NCBI GenBank assembly: GCA_008508345.1
Contig: QNGE01001675.1
Location: forward strand, 1 to 64,000
DNA from: Paragonimus westermani
Taxonomy: Eukaryota > Platyhelminthes > Trematoda > Plagiorchiida > Troglotrematidae
DNA: 64,000 nt
Direction: 5' to 3'
The notes under the pieces were generated by a model. That model had not been told where the DNA came from. It was given only the letters and a program-made list of their open reading frames with translations, and did no database searches. Each line of letters starts with the position of its first letter. Positions within the stretch are counted from its first letter, which is position 1. Made by a program: the position numbers and the translations under genes. Shown piece after piece: positions 10,562 through 21,773 of the stretch.

Positions 10562-11184
10562 GTGTGTGCCACGACGATAACAGTTCCCAAGTCACCCCCT
10601 TCAGTCCCGACAGTTGATGATAGCCTGAAACGTTTGGTAGAAAAAATGTGCCACCGTATGGACAATACGGCTATGCAAATTAACGAACTGAGGATGCAAC
10701 CACCCAAAAGCCGTACACGATCTAACTCTCGCACTCGACCAAGGTGGTGCTGGTACCACCAGAACTTTCGGGACAAAGCAAAGAAGTGCATCCCGTCGTG
10801 CACATTCCGAACTCGCCACGCGTCACCGTCAAACCGGCAGGCCAGCCAATAACGGCGACGACTGTTGCTGGCCAAGCAGGTACTAGTCGCCTATTTTTCA
10901 TCAGGTACCGGTCGACCGGCTTGCGGTTTCTCGTCGATACCGGAGCCGAGCTCAGCGTCATTCCCCCCCAACCAAGTGATCGATTTCAGTCAGGCCAGTC
11001 ACCTCACAGGCCGCGAATCAAAGTCGCACCAACACTTCCGGGAAACGCTCACTCACTGTCGATCTTGGTCTCCGGCGATGTTTCCGTTGGATATTCCTGC
11101 TTGCCGACGTCCGAACGCCACTCATCGGTGCCGACTTCCTGGCACACTTTAACCTTTCCGTTGATGTCAAGAGGCGCAAGCTAA
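10562..11184 (+). pseudogene. Gypsy-2 Gag zinc finger and aspartic protease, frameshifted
   Basis: The first frame (10562-10852) ends with CWYHQNFRDKAKKCIPSC, the unusual CHCC-type finger (Cys, His, Cys, Cys) that characterises the CsRn1/Kabuki/Boudicca group in place of the usual CCHC. The second frame (10744-11184) carries the protease motif FLVDTGAELSVIPP. The two frames overlap in different registers, so one or more frameshifts separate Gag from protease. Confidence 0.83.
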
Positions 11185-11269
11185 TTGACAACACTACCGC
11201 CTGCATAGTAAATGATGTTCAATCGGCATCCGACCCGCTCTTCCACCAACACCGTCTTTTGCAGCACTG

Positions 11270-12107
11270 TTGAAGGATTTTCCTCCGTTAACTCGGCCGT
11301 GCTCATATACCGAGACGGTTAAGCACAGTGTGGAACATCACATTACAACTCGCGGTCCTCCGGTTTTTGCCCGTCCACGCGGTTTACATCCAGAGAAACT
11401 CAAAATAGCCAAATCTGAAGTTGAACATATGCTTCAGTTGGGCATAATTCTACCTTCGAACAGCTCTTGAGCAACACCGCTACACATGGTACCTAAAACG
11501 TCTCCGGGTGATTGGCGACCTTGCGGTGATTACCGTGTTCTCCACAACCGAACAATCCCGGACAGGTACCCTATACCGCATATACACGACTTTTCGTTAG
11601 GACTCGCTGGCGCTACTATCTTCTCTAAATTAGACCTTGTACGCGCCTATTATCACATTCCGGTCGCAGGAGAAGATATTTCAAAGATAGCCCTTCGGGC
11701 TCCGTAATGCAGCTCGAACAATCCAACGATTCATGGACGAAGTATCACGCGGACTCCCTTCTGCATACGTCTACATTGATGATGTTTTGAACGCTAGCCG
11801 CTCAAACGAGGAACACCTTTCTCACTTCCGTGCTGTTTTCGAACGTTTCGCAAAATATGATATTAAAATAAACATCGACAAGTGTACCTTCGGTGTTAAC
11901 TCATTGGATTCCCTGGGACATCGCATAGACCAAACCGGCATCACACCCCTGCCAGATAGAGTTGGGTCTATTTCGACTCTTCGGACTCCCACTACGATGA
12001 TACAACTCCGACGATTTCTCGGCATACTCAACTACTATCGACGTTTCATTCCCCATTGCGCGGACATTGTAAGACCTCTAACTGACCTAGTGGACTACAA
12101 ACGCTAG
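11270..12107 (+). pseudogene. Gypsy-2 reverse transcriptase, degenerate
   Basis: RT blocks appear in order: [48 protein letters not shown], then FMDEVSRGLPSAYVYIDDVLNAS with the catalytic YIDD intact, and RFLGILNYYRRFIPHC. Lesions include a stop after SNSS (11470) and a short deletion with frameshift near 11706 that removes residues between the KIAL and PFGLRNA blocks. A stop at 12107 precedes RNase H. Confidence 0.88.
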
Positions 12108-12116
12108 TCAGTTGAA

Positions 12117-12872
12117 TTGTCACCTCAAGCCAAAGCAGCTTTCTCGACAGCAAAGGAAGCCTTATGTCATGCCACAAAACTACGCTTTATCACTTACGAT
12201 CCAAACTATCGTCTCATTCTCACCACAGATGCATCAAACGCTGCTGTCGGCGCAATCCTGGAACAGTTTGTCAATGGTGAACAGCAACCCCTGGCCGTTT
12301 TCTCACAGAAGTTGCAACCAGCACGGATTAAGTACAGCACATTTGGACGTGAATTGCTGGCCAATTATTTGGCGATCCGTTATTTTCGGCATCTTTTGGA
12401 AGGTCGACATTCTGTTGTGCAAACCGATCACAAGCCTTTGACAATTGCTTTTCATTCTACTCCTGATCGATACTTTCCGCGCGAAATCAGACTTTTCGAC
12501 TACATCTCCCAATTCACCACGGACATCCGAAACATACGTGGTGACTCCAATATCCTAGATGATGCATTATCACGACCCGACGTCAACTCAGTCCAATCAC
12601 CTTCTTCATTCCATTTGTCTCAAATGGCCACAGCCCAGCAGTGCAGTGAGGATATGAAGGGCGTTTCCATCTGTAAGTCCTTGAGATTGTCTACCATCCC
12701 TTTACCGACGCAAGCTGGAGACATTTTGTGTGATACTTCAACGGGTACACCCGGACCTTTCGTTACACTCTCTTACCGACGCACTGGTTTCAATCATTTC
12801 CACCGTTTATCTCATACCGGAAAACACGGCACACTGAAATTGATCGCACAACGCTTTTTTGGCCCTCTATGA
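12117..12872 (+). pseudogene. Gypsy-2 RNase H and linker to integrase
   Basis: This 251-codon open frame contains RNase H with TTDASNAAVGAIL near residue 38, KYSTFGRELLANYLAIRYF near 73, QTDHKPL near 101 and a DDALSRPD block near 147. The integrase zinc-binding region begins in the same frame with HRLSHTGKHGTLKL. It belongs to the same broken polyprotein as the RT upstream. Confidence 0.88.
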
Positions 12873-13531
12873 ACGGAGACGTTCACTCTTGGTCACAACA
12901 ATGTCTAGAGTGTCAAAGGAGTGAAGTGAACAAGCATACGGTTACCACACCAGGCACATTCTTTCAACCGGACGCTCGTTTTTCCCATGCGCATCTTGAC
13001 ATCGTTGGCTCACTACCACCCTCCAACGATTGTGCACATATACTGACTGCAATCGACCGCTTTACCCGTTGACCTTTAGTTGTGCCCATCAGAGATATTT
13101 CAGCAGAGACAGTCGCTGAAACTTTCTTAGAACACTGGATCGCTAATTTTGGTGTGCCATCTACAATTACTACGGATGGAGGCACCCAGTTCCAGTCTTC
13201 TCTTTTTTGCAATTTCACACGGTTAATGGGTGGCTCGCACATCGAAACGACAGCATATCACCCTTGTGCTAACGGTTTAGTCGAGCGTTTTCACCGACAA
13301 CTGAAAGCCCCGATGACCGCTCAGTCCGACGCAACGAATTGGAGTGAACGTCTACCACTCACTCTCCTCGGAATCCGGTCTACCGTTAAAGAGAACGTTG
13401 GCTGTACTACCTTTAAGTTAGTTTACAGTATCAATTTGCATCTCCCCGAGGAACTGACTCAATCCTCGAATAATTCAGATCCAGGCACGGACTACATTTC
13501 ACGTTTACGACAGCACATGCCAAGCCTTCGT
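12869..13531 (+). pseudogene. Gypsy-2 integrase, truncated at the N
   Basis: The CLECQ half of the HHCC finger is followed by the three catalytic acids of the integrase core: Asp in HLDIVGSL, Asp in TTDGGTQF and Glu in NGLVERFHRQ. A stop lies after DRFTR (13072). The frame continues through VYSINLHLPEELTQ to 13531, where the N at 13532 ends the element abruptly. The C-terminal end, polypurine tract and 3' LTR are missing. Confidence 0.88.
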
Positions 13532-13532
13532 N
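13532..13532. other. Ambiguous base N at the inner edge of the right arm
   Basis: This single N separates the Gypsy-2 integrase from the internal CACTA sequence of the right arm. Inverted pairing with the left arm stops exactly here (partner 7987), as expected if two contigs were joined at this base. Confidence 0.9.
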
Positions 13533-14703
13533 AGGAAGAAATAAAATCTCCTTCAAGGAATCCATCTTACGGCGTGTAATAGAAGGCTAGTGCAGTGTAA
13601 AAGTAATTCAATATACCTCGAACATAGAAGCATTCCTATCCCAGGAGATGACCACAGAACCCGGGCGAAATGAACTACAAAAGTGGATGCGTTGTTGGTT
13701 TTATGACGCCCGTGACCGTGGAGGGAGGTTCCGAATAAGAAAGCCACCAAGAAGAGGCGAAGTAAACATCGAACGAAATATGAAATCGATTTTCAACCGC
13801 GTTTAGTTGTGCACACCCTAGGTCTTAATCTATTGTTCTATCACTTGCTATGAGGACAGGTTTGGAACCAATAGGTGTGACGTGAATGGGATATTAATGA
13901 GCCTCGACCTGTAAAACTACGTGTCGTCTGTCGGTGTGTTATGCGTTTCAACATGAGTTTGATTTTCAACCGCGTTCAGTTGTGCATACCCTAGGTCTTA
14001 ATCAATTGTTCTATCGCTTGCTACGTGAACAATTCAATAAGCGATCCCTTTCATTGTTCATATGAATGTAGTTTACCACTGATTTGAGCTGTAGTTTGTT
14101 CATGTTTTGCTTTGCAATTATTTGTAAGCCGTTCGTTCAATGCATACCTTTCTTGATCTCCAGCAAACGGAACCTCGTGGGGGTCGATTAGTTGTCTACA
14201 TGAACATTCCATTGTGTGTTTCTTTCCAGTCACTCCAATATATATTTCCCTGCTCATTCATGCTGTTTTACTTTGAGTGCTATATGGTAGGATCCCTGTG
14301 GATTACACGGTTTCGGGTTATATTCGGGGATAAATCGGGTTCAATTAGAAGGTAATTTGGTGAAATTTGGTGAATTTGGGAGTGACATTGGGTTGAGTTT
14401 GGGGTAAAACCGGGTTATTTTGGGGGTGAATACGAGTAATTTAGGGTGAAATCGGGTTAATTTAGGGTAAAATTGGGTTGATTTAGGGCAAATTAGGATG
14501 AATTTAGGGTGAATTCGGGTTAATTTAGGAGTGATTCAGGGCACGGGGAATGGATTAATCGGGAAATTACCACGCTCCGCATATTAGAGATTCTATAAAG
14601 ATTTTGTCTCGAATCCCTAAAAAAACCCTAAATGGCCTCCGGAATGGTCCATTAGACGAAATTAGAGATTATCCCTAATTCACCCCTGATTGTGTTAGCA
14701 GGG
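13533..14703 (+). mobile_element. Truncated CACTA end in the right arm
   Basis: This stretch carries the terminus CCCTGCTAACA (read from 14703 on the minus strand), the subterminal array and the pair of 64-bp direct repeats. It lacks the transposase and the other terminus. It is the 1.17-kb part of the CACTA element that falls inside the repeated arm. Confidence 0.9.
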
Positions 14704-15374
14704 CAGGTCTTCCACTTCAACTGCGACATCAAAAGGGATTGATTGTACCACCTATGAAAACCTTATTTTCTCTGATGTTATCTGCCTGGTGATGAAAACG
14801 GCCTCAATCAGATGGAACCACAATCGATGGTTTCGGGGGCTGCACTCAGGCAGTTTTGAAGCAGAGCTGTGTTCGGTTTTAATGTCAACGTCTGCAGTGT
14901 CGTCAGGCATTGCTAATGATAACAAAAGGTGGATAGAAACGCAGTTCGGAAGGAAAAATAAGCGTGCTCACCAATAAATGTAGTGGATCTGAACAGTATA
15001 TGGAAACTCAGGTGTGAATAGGAAGTCGAAATCTGATGAAAGGAAAACAAATAACTCACAATAGTTCGTGGATGCACGTTGGTTCAGTTTTCCACTACAC
15101 CAAATGAGGATTCTCACTGACACTACCTGTCGTTTTTTCCCCAGATAGTCTCAATATCACGACCGAGATACTTCCAACGACAGATAAATAAATAGATAAA
15201 TAAATAAATAAATAAATTTGTCGAACTGAACGGTTGATTCCGATGAATTCTAACTCTTCCAAAGATTTATACGCCACCGACCCTGAACGCGAACAGTAAG
15301 CAGAACTCGCGAACTCGGAAGTGTAATTCGAAAATTATTGATTACTCTGTGGATCGATTAACCTTGTTCAAACA
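14704..15374 (-). pseudogene. Gypsy-2 5' LTR, PBS and gag start, mirror copy
   Basis: On the minus strand the LTR is 15374-14979, the PBS-like motif follows, and the Gag start is 14910-14704 with the same internal stop as the left copy. The rest of the element is missing on this side because the sequence enters the truncated CACTA end at 14703. Confidence 0.8.
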
Positions 15375-15464
15375 TCGTGTGTACATGTGGGGTTGAAGAA
15401 GATGAAAGGGCATGATCAACAATAGAAAATATGAAGTAGAAAATCGTGTGCATGTCACTGCAGG

Positions 15465-16523
15465 ATGAATACGAAATTGGAGTTCACTTCACCCCCGTTA
15501 TCGATGGATTATACCATCCAAATTTACGAGTTATGCTGCGAGGTTAAACCATCACCACGCCAACCCCTCTTTAACAATCCCGATCATGACTTTGATGAAT
15601 GGGCATTTATAATCAAAATTTACTTATCAGCAGTGAACTACAAGCTTCACAGCTTTTATATCCTTAGTTTTTTGGATGATGCAGGTGTGAAGCAATTTCA
15701 TGCCTCCGGTGTGGCCCCAGATTCAGCACCCAAAGTTATATGGGAAACCCTGCAAGCACTCTTCGGGCGCACGGAATTAGCGCCTGTTTATCGCGAAAGG
15801 TCCCACGCCAGGCGCCAGCAACCTTCGGAATCGGTGGATTTGTTCCTTCGTGACCTGCGGGAACTAGCTCTGAAAGCGTTTTCACAATCATCTCCGGCGG
15901 AAAGAGATTGCCAGATTTGTGACCGTTTCTGTCTGGGGTTATATTATCAAGAACTACGTGGAAAATTTCTGCGCAAACCGGCGTCGTTGCTGATAAAGGC
16001 AGTTGATAAAGCATGGGCAATTGAGGCGGTGCAGGAGTCGATGCGTGACACCCTTCCAGTAACAGAACCCATGTGTTTTGCCGCCATTGGCTTCCCCCAA
16101 CCAAGTTCCCCAGCGAGTAATTGCGTTTACTGTAAGAGGTTTGGTTCCCACGCGCAGAAGTGTGGACACAATCCACCTCTTGTAGCGGACCGAGTAGCAC
16201 CAGGTAGGTCACTTTTGTTGTATGCATTTATACCTTCGGTTATCTGTCTCGTTAGTGTTGACGTAGATAAGCCACTAACTGTGAACGATAGATTGGATAA
16301 TGAGGCTATCTGCTTTTTGATTGATACTGGTGCCTCGTGTTCTATTTTAAACTCGGCCGTGGTAGCCCAAATAAATTGTAAAATAGCCCAGCCTGAGCAC
16401 TGCCGTCATATTTTAACTACAAATGGCACCACCTTACAGACGTGCTCGCAAGTAGTGGCCACAGTACATCTGGCTAGATTAACCACTCGACATCAGTTTG
16501 CAGTAAGCAGCCACCTGCAATGA
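15465..16523 (+). pseudogene. Gypsy-1 (right copy) Gag-protease ORF, 352 aa
   Basis: The protein is identical to that of the left copy (4996-6054). It has a Gag region, the CCHC knuckle CVYCKRFGSHAQKCGH and the protease motif LIDTGASCS. The frame ends at the same TGA inside the protease-RT linker, so the lesion predates the duplication of the arm. In this copy the pol region continues downstream, through a CR1-like insertion, to integrase and an LTR start near 21061. Confidence 0.88.
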
Positions 16524-16538
16524 AGCGCGGTTTTAGGA

Positions 16539-18225
16539 ATGGAATTTTTACGACGGTACTGCGATAAGATTGACCCATCCTCACAGGCAAACCGTTTCCG
16601 TTATAATGATAAGAATACCCAAGTGGAAGACAAGCCTCAAACAGTAAACGTACTAGAAGCTTCCGGCAACCTAAACGGAATGGAATCAACTTTGATACAA
16701 CCATTACTAACTAGGACGGCTTTGCCCTATACTGAAAGACTCATGACTTTTACGCAGCTTCCTCGACGTGTCCCAGTACGGTGGTGAGAAACCTGGAACT
16801 GGAAAACACGAAATTGATACAAGTGGCCACCATCCTCTTCGACAACCCGCCGGAAGAATTCCTGTTCACTATCAGTCGCAACTGAAAACCATGATTCATG
16901 ATACAAGAGAGTTATACGCCTATCGACTCCCCCCTGGGCATTCCCATCGTGTTGGTTGAAAAGAAGGACGGGAGCTTTCGGTTATGCGTTGGGTACAGAC
17001 TTCTGAATGTTATAACAAAAAGAGATTCATTTCCTCTGCCATGCATAGATACCACACTTGATGTTTTGCATGGCGCAAAGTGGTTATCCACGCTTGACCT
17101 AGCTTCTGGGTATTGGCAGGTTGAAGTCCTCCCTGCAGATCGTTAAAAGATGGCATTTGCCATTCCATCCGGGTTGTATGAATTTGAAGCAATGCCGTTC
17201 GGCTTAGCTAACGCGCCTGCTACTTTTCAGCGATTAATGCAGACAGTGTTGCAAGATTTAGTATCAAGCCAATGTTTAATCTACCTCGATAGCATTACTG
17301 TTCACGCCCCCACAATAGAAGAGCACAATTCCATACTGAAGAATTTATTCGAACGTCTCCCAATGGCGGGCCTGAAACTGAAGCCTACAAAATGCGTGCT
17401 CTTAAAGCAAGTAGTATCATTCTTAGGCCATTTAATCACACCCGCGGGAGTAAAAACCGATAGCACAAAGGTCAAACAAGTTGTTGATTGGCCAGTAACG
17501 CGATCAGTAAACGAAGTACGCAGTTTTATGGGACTGGCTTTGAATTACCGGGAATTTGTTCCATATTTTGTGGAGATAGCATCCCCGTTGCATCAACTTA
17601 CGAGAAAGGCACGAAATTTGTATGGTCCGCTGAATGTCACGCTGCGTCCAAAAATCTTACAGATAAGCTCAGCTCCCCTCCCATTCTTGCATTCTCTGAT
17701 TTCTCGCCATCATCCAGTCCCTTCAGACTAGACACTGACGCCAGTGACTTATCTATCGATGCTGTACTGTCGCAGAAGTCGGCCAATCGGGAAGTCATGA
17801 TTGCCTATGCAAGCCGTCGGCTCGATAAGCGAGAAAGGCGTTATTGCACTACGCGCCGTGAAATGTTAGATTTCTTAAACACTTCCGCCCGTACATACTC
17901 GGGAAACCCTTCAAAGTTCGAACGGACCATCGAGCACTACAATGGCATCGCAACATTCGAGAGCAGGAGGGTCAAGTAGCACGTTAGTTGAAATATTTGC
18001 AGGATTACGACTTTGACTGTATCTATCGCCCGGGGAGTCGTGACGCAGATTCTGATGCGCTGCCTCACATTCACACGGAAACTGGTAACGCTATGTTATC
18101 CACACCATCAGTTGGGGCTACGTGGGGACACAATCAACTGAATGATCCGTATATTTCTAACATCTAGCATCGACAAGTTGATAGAGACCAAAAACCGACT
18201 GGTCGCGAAATAACAACAAAAATAA
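16539..18225 (+). pseudogene. Gypsy-1 (right copy) RT and RNase H, degenerate
   Basis: The blocks are the same as in the left copy. RT starts at 16898 (VEKKDGSFRLCV), MPFGLANAPATFQRL follows, the catalytic box is YLDS, and RNase H DTDASD lies near 17735. After the RNase H frame closes at 17979, the tether to integrase is still readable (YDFDCIYRPGSRDADSDAL near 18007-18063, then DPYISNI and TGREITTK up to about 18218). There it meets the CR1-like insertion. Integrase continues beyond the insertion at about 19745. Confidence 0.85.
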
Positions 18226-19700
18226 TAATGGTATATTTCTCGACGCATTTGTGGGAAACACACTCAGGAGAGCGTGACCAACGTAATGAGTTTTAGCATA
18301 TACATAATTGAACAACAAATTTGAAAATTGTACAACGAGTCAGCTATGTGAGTAGAGCAGAAAAACAGACAAAAACAGACATTATATGAAGGGAAAATTC
18401 AACTTCAGGCAGGAAACTTCGAGCTTCATGTTTCTGAGAATATAGTGCTTGGGGTCCGCACAATTCGATGAAATAATTGATTTGTTACATCAATTTGGAT
18501 TCCACAAGGTGATCGCTGGCCTGATGCCCAAGGTCGTGCCAAAAAACGGTGGTTGGAGGATGGAAAGGGTGTATTGGCGAAGAATTTGACCATTATTCCA
18601 TGTAGATTGTCCCGGAAAAAGTGCAGAAAATTTTTCATTATGTGGGCAAGGTGGGGACGCTTATACTTTCCGAGGAACTCATGGACCTCTCGACCGGACG
18701 TCAATCTTCGCTCAAATTCCCAAGAATTTCGCTGAGCTCGCGATATGCACAACCATTGTGGAATTTTAAGAGTCCTGGTGGGGTGGGATGTTTTCTCGCG
18801 CGGGAAATATCAGTGAAACCATGAATGGAAAGAGGAATTATGCGATAAACGGGATAAGGTGAAACTGACTATGTGAGCCATGACAGACAATTGAACATGT
18901 GATATCCTGACATAACCTTCTATGTGACGTTAGTAGCATTGTGTTTGATTGATGAAATGTATACTACATGCGAACAGCTGTTCTTGAATATCGCAAAAGG
19001 AGATCGATTATAAGCTAATCCTAGTGTACGATTATTGCCGAATTTAGATGTCCATAATAATTGTACAGACGGTATATAGAATGGGAAGAATGTTTGACAA
19101 TACCGAGGGGTTGCCTGGTGGTTCATCAGGGGAGGGAAAGGAAGAGTTACGACTCAAGTTTATCATGCAGTCATGAAACGAACGGGTTGGGTTTTTTCCA
19201 AACAATTTCAACATGCACAGCTTTCGCAGGGTGGTTTACAACACAGACACACAAGCTATTAGCAATTATGGGGTAAGGGTGTACCAGGATGTATGGGTTG
19301 TTACTAACGGGCATTTATATTGACACCTATATGTGTTGACCATAAACATGTTATCTTATTCGCTGGCAAGTCAAAAGGTAAAACATCTATCCTAAAAGCG
19401 GTGGTTTTGATCGGTCCGATAGGTGCGTGACTTGACAGCACGCAAAACAGGCATTTTTGTCAGATGTTATCAAGTCCGTTTTGAAAGATAACGTCCACGG
19501 ACAAGTTGAGCTTCAAAATGGACATGACGTTTGTCATTTGTAGGAAAGTTTCTAAGTTTCGTTCGAGTTGGTGTATATTCTTACTGGACGTAATTGCATA
19601 TGGCAGTTTGTTTAGAATGTAGGAATATTTCACTGGGAACAAACTTGAACGCGGTTTTTTCCGAGATTTAAGAGCTGCCAAGGTGAAGTCCTTGTTATTT
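18219..19700 (-). mobile_element. 5'-truncated CR1-like LINE inserted in Gypsy-1 pol
   Basis: On the minus strand this holds the last 73 residues of a CR1-like ORF2 (19681-19460) followed by a long 3' untranslated region ending in an ATT-rich tail at 18219-18230. It matches 37840-39299 closely; the matching ORF2 ends are identical in protein. The 5' end is truncated near 19700. A second fragment of the same 3' UTR motif (GCATGGTGGTTTACAAC) follows at 19719-19735. The insertion separates the RNase H and integrase of Gypsy-1. Confidence 0.87.
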
Positions 19701-19744
19701 TAGCATGTCCAGCTTTTGCATGGTGGTTTACAACTCAGGTGGTG

Positions 19745-21060
19745 GTTTACAGATCCCCGGAACAGCGCTGCTTATTGTCACAGTAGGCGAATTTGCGAGT
19801 TATGGCTGGCGTATTGCATTTATATGATAGAGCCAACCGAACATACAGACTAATCTTCCCATCTGGCAAGGTTTCAGTGGTTGTCCTAGAGGTGCATGTA
19901 GAACCTGGGCATGCAGGTTAGCGAAGAACTGAAGCAGCTGTAAGGCAGCGCTTTTGGTGGCCAAATCTACATGACGATGTTTTTCGCAACTGTTCCAACT
20001 GTAACACCAGTGCACAAACTAAATCCCCCACCGTAGCTCCCAGGGCCCCGCTTCAAACGGTTGCAACAGTTGGCCCGAACTACCGTGTGGGAGTTGATGT
20101 GATGGGACCACTACCGACGTCGAGGACGGGAAATAAATATATTCTTGTGATTTTTGACTATTTTGCCAAATGGTGTGAAGCCTTTCCGACGCCAAACCAA
20201 GAGGCTTCTACAATAACACCGTTGTTCGTAAAGGAATGGGTCGCTTGTTTTTGTACACCCATTGAGCTGTACTCTGACCAAGGCGCCGCGTTTGGAAGTC
20301 GCCTCCCAGAAGAAGTATGTTGCGCATACACAAAACCCGAACAGCTCCTTACTACCCTCAGAGTAACGGCTTGGTCCAACGAATCAATCGTACCGTAATG
20401 ACAATTTTACGTGCCTTTAATGAACGACACCAGTCAGATCGTTGAGACGAAATCCTGCCAGTGTCCCAGTTTATAGGGTTGCCGTCCATTCGAGCACACG
20501 GTACACGCCTTCAATACTTACCCTAGGGCATGAACTACGCCTGCCAAATAAAGTACCCACACCGCTGGCGCCAGCCGAATGCATAGGTTTGCCACAATAT
20601 GTCAAGGAGTTGAGCGAACGGTTGAGAGTCACTTATAAAATTGCCGCCCAGCATCAGTCAAAGTCGCAACGCCATCAGAAAAGCTGTTATGACCGCACAA
20701 CAAACGGACCAGTTTACCACATCGAGGATCACGTCTGGTTGTACAGACCAAAACCACCATTGGGGACTGCGCAAAAATTTCATCGCTCATGGATAGGTTC
20801 TTTAGTAATTGTGCACGTGTGATCACCCACTGTATATGTGATTCGTGACAGAACAAACCCAACAGCGGATGTGCTTACGGTTCATTTCAATCACTTTAAA
20901 CCAGCCCAAAAGCCGGAGGAAGGACACATGTGGCCCCTGCCAGTAACACACGGCAGCGTTCCTATCGCGGAGCAGACAGTCGGAACACCAACCGAAGGTG
21001 GTTGCAACAACATGGGCGGTACCGAGGCACTGGGGTCAGTGCCACATTGAAAGGGGAGCA
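19745..21060 (+). pseudogene. Gypsy-1 integrase and polypurine tract, degenerate
   Basis: Past the CR1 insertion the polyprotein resumes with VMAGVLHLYDRANRTYRL (about 19803) and the integrase HHCC finger (VEPGHAG, RQRFWWPNLHDDV, CSNCNT). The core starts with GVDVMGPLP and WCEAFPTP. Its second Asp is in SDQGAAF. The expected Glu is replaced by Gln in GLVQRINR (near 20375). The chromo-like C-terminal region is 20442-20822. A stop near 19918 and frameshifts at about 20340 and 20440 break it. AAAGGGGAGCAG at 21050-21061 reads as the polypurine tract, followed by TGTAACAAT as the 3' LTR start. Confidence 0.83.
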
Positions 21061-21409
21061 GTGTAACAATATAGAAACTGTTGCGCATGCGATTTAAACT
21101 TTCCACTGATGTTCCCTCTCGTTATCTCTTTCAGGTCGCCCACCTACGTATTACTCGGCGTCTTCCACACGACATGAATGTCTTCAGAACTTTGACATTC
21201 GATTCCTCCTGAGATTGCTTGTTTGGAACGATTAAAAATGCGTTGTTATTGGGACTTGAACCTCGTGCTGCCATTGGCGTTGTGCTGATTGCCACCTCTT
21301 CTCTGTATCGCCAATACACTGGTTGTGATTGTTCTTTACGCCTTTTCTCTGGTTTTGGATTGCGTCGAGACTGTGTGCAATTGCTGTCCTGTGTATATAT
21401 TTGCCGTTC
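21061..21409 (+). repeat. Probable start of the Gypsy-1 3' LTR
   Basis: The sequence begins TGTAACAATATAG immediately after a polypurine tract, as LTRs of Gypsy elements do. It resembles the segment after the polypurine tract of the integrase remnant ending at 25356. The LTR end is not resolved, because a different LTR begins at 21410. No matching 5' LTR was found in front of the Gag ORF. Confidence 0.5.
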
Positions 21410-21773
21410 TGTTACAGTACACTCGAGTGAACCATGTGAGTTGATTCATTTAACAAAAAAATACACATTTCCAAGATGGCGGGCCCTGTGTTCTCTCTCT
21501 GCGTTCAGTGTCACGTGTGTAAGGAGTTTGGGAGAGTTAACGGCCAACGGAATCCGCATTTCCAAATTCATCGGTCGTCGGAATTATCTCCGTTGTGACT
21601 TCTAAAGTTACGTGGAGCTATGCGACAGATCGATTCGACACTTCATTCCGTGTGGTGGAACTCTAAACGACGCACCCTCATGAACTACTCTGAGCCAGTT
21701 GTTTACAATTTTTATCATATTTTTTTATTTTGTATTCAGACCTGAACTGTATATAGAGTTTAGATCCACTACA
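21410..21773 (+). repeat. Solo CsRn1-like LTR, 364 bp
   Basis: It starts TGTTACAGTACAC and ends GATCCACTACA, and it aligns along its length with the Gypsy-2 LTR at 6145-6540 without the TTTA tract. No PBS or Gag follows it and I see no obvious target duplication, so it is a solo or truncated LTR of the same family but a different copy. Confidence 0.6.

Larger units (their letters stand above)
13532..18262. repeat. Right arm of the 4.73-kb inverted repeat
   Basis: This is the mirror of 3257-7987. From inside out it holds the truncated CACTA left end, Gypsy-2 gag start and LTR (minus strand), Gypsy-1 (plus strand) and the first bases of a CR1-like insertion. Beyond 18262 the CR1-like element continues here, whereas the left side changes to unrelated DNA. 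Confidence 0.95.

Noticed and set aside
3257..18262. The arms as terminal inverted repeats of one giant transposon (Maverick- or foldback-like)
   Set aside because: The arm ends fall inside unrelated elements (a CR1 tail and the middle of a CACTA transposon), and one edge is an N. No target duplication or Maverick genes are present.
21219..21605. A 128-aa plus-strand ORF after the Gypsy-1 integrase
   Set aside because: It spans the Gypsy-1 LTR start and the solo CsRn1-like LTR; LTR sequence is not expected to code and no domain is seen.
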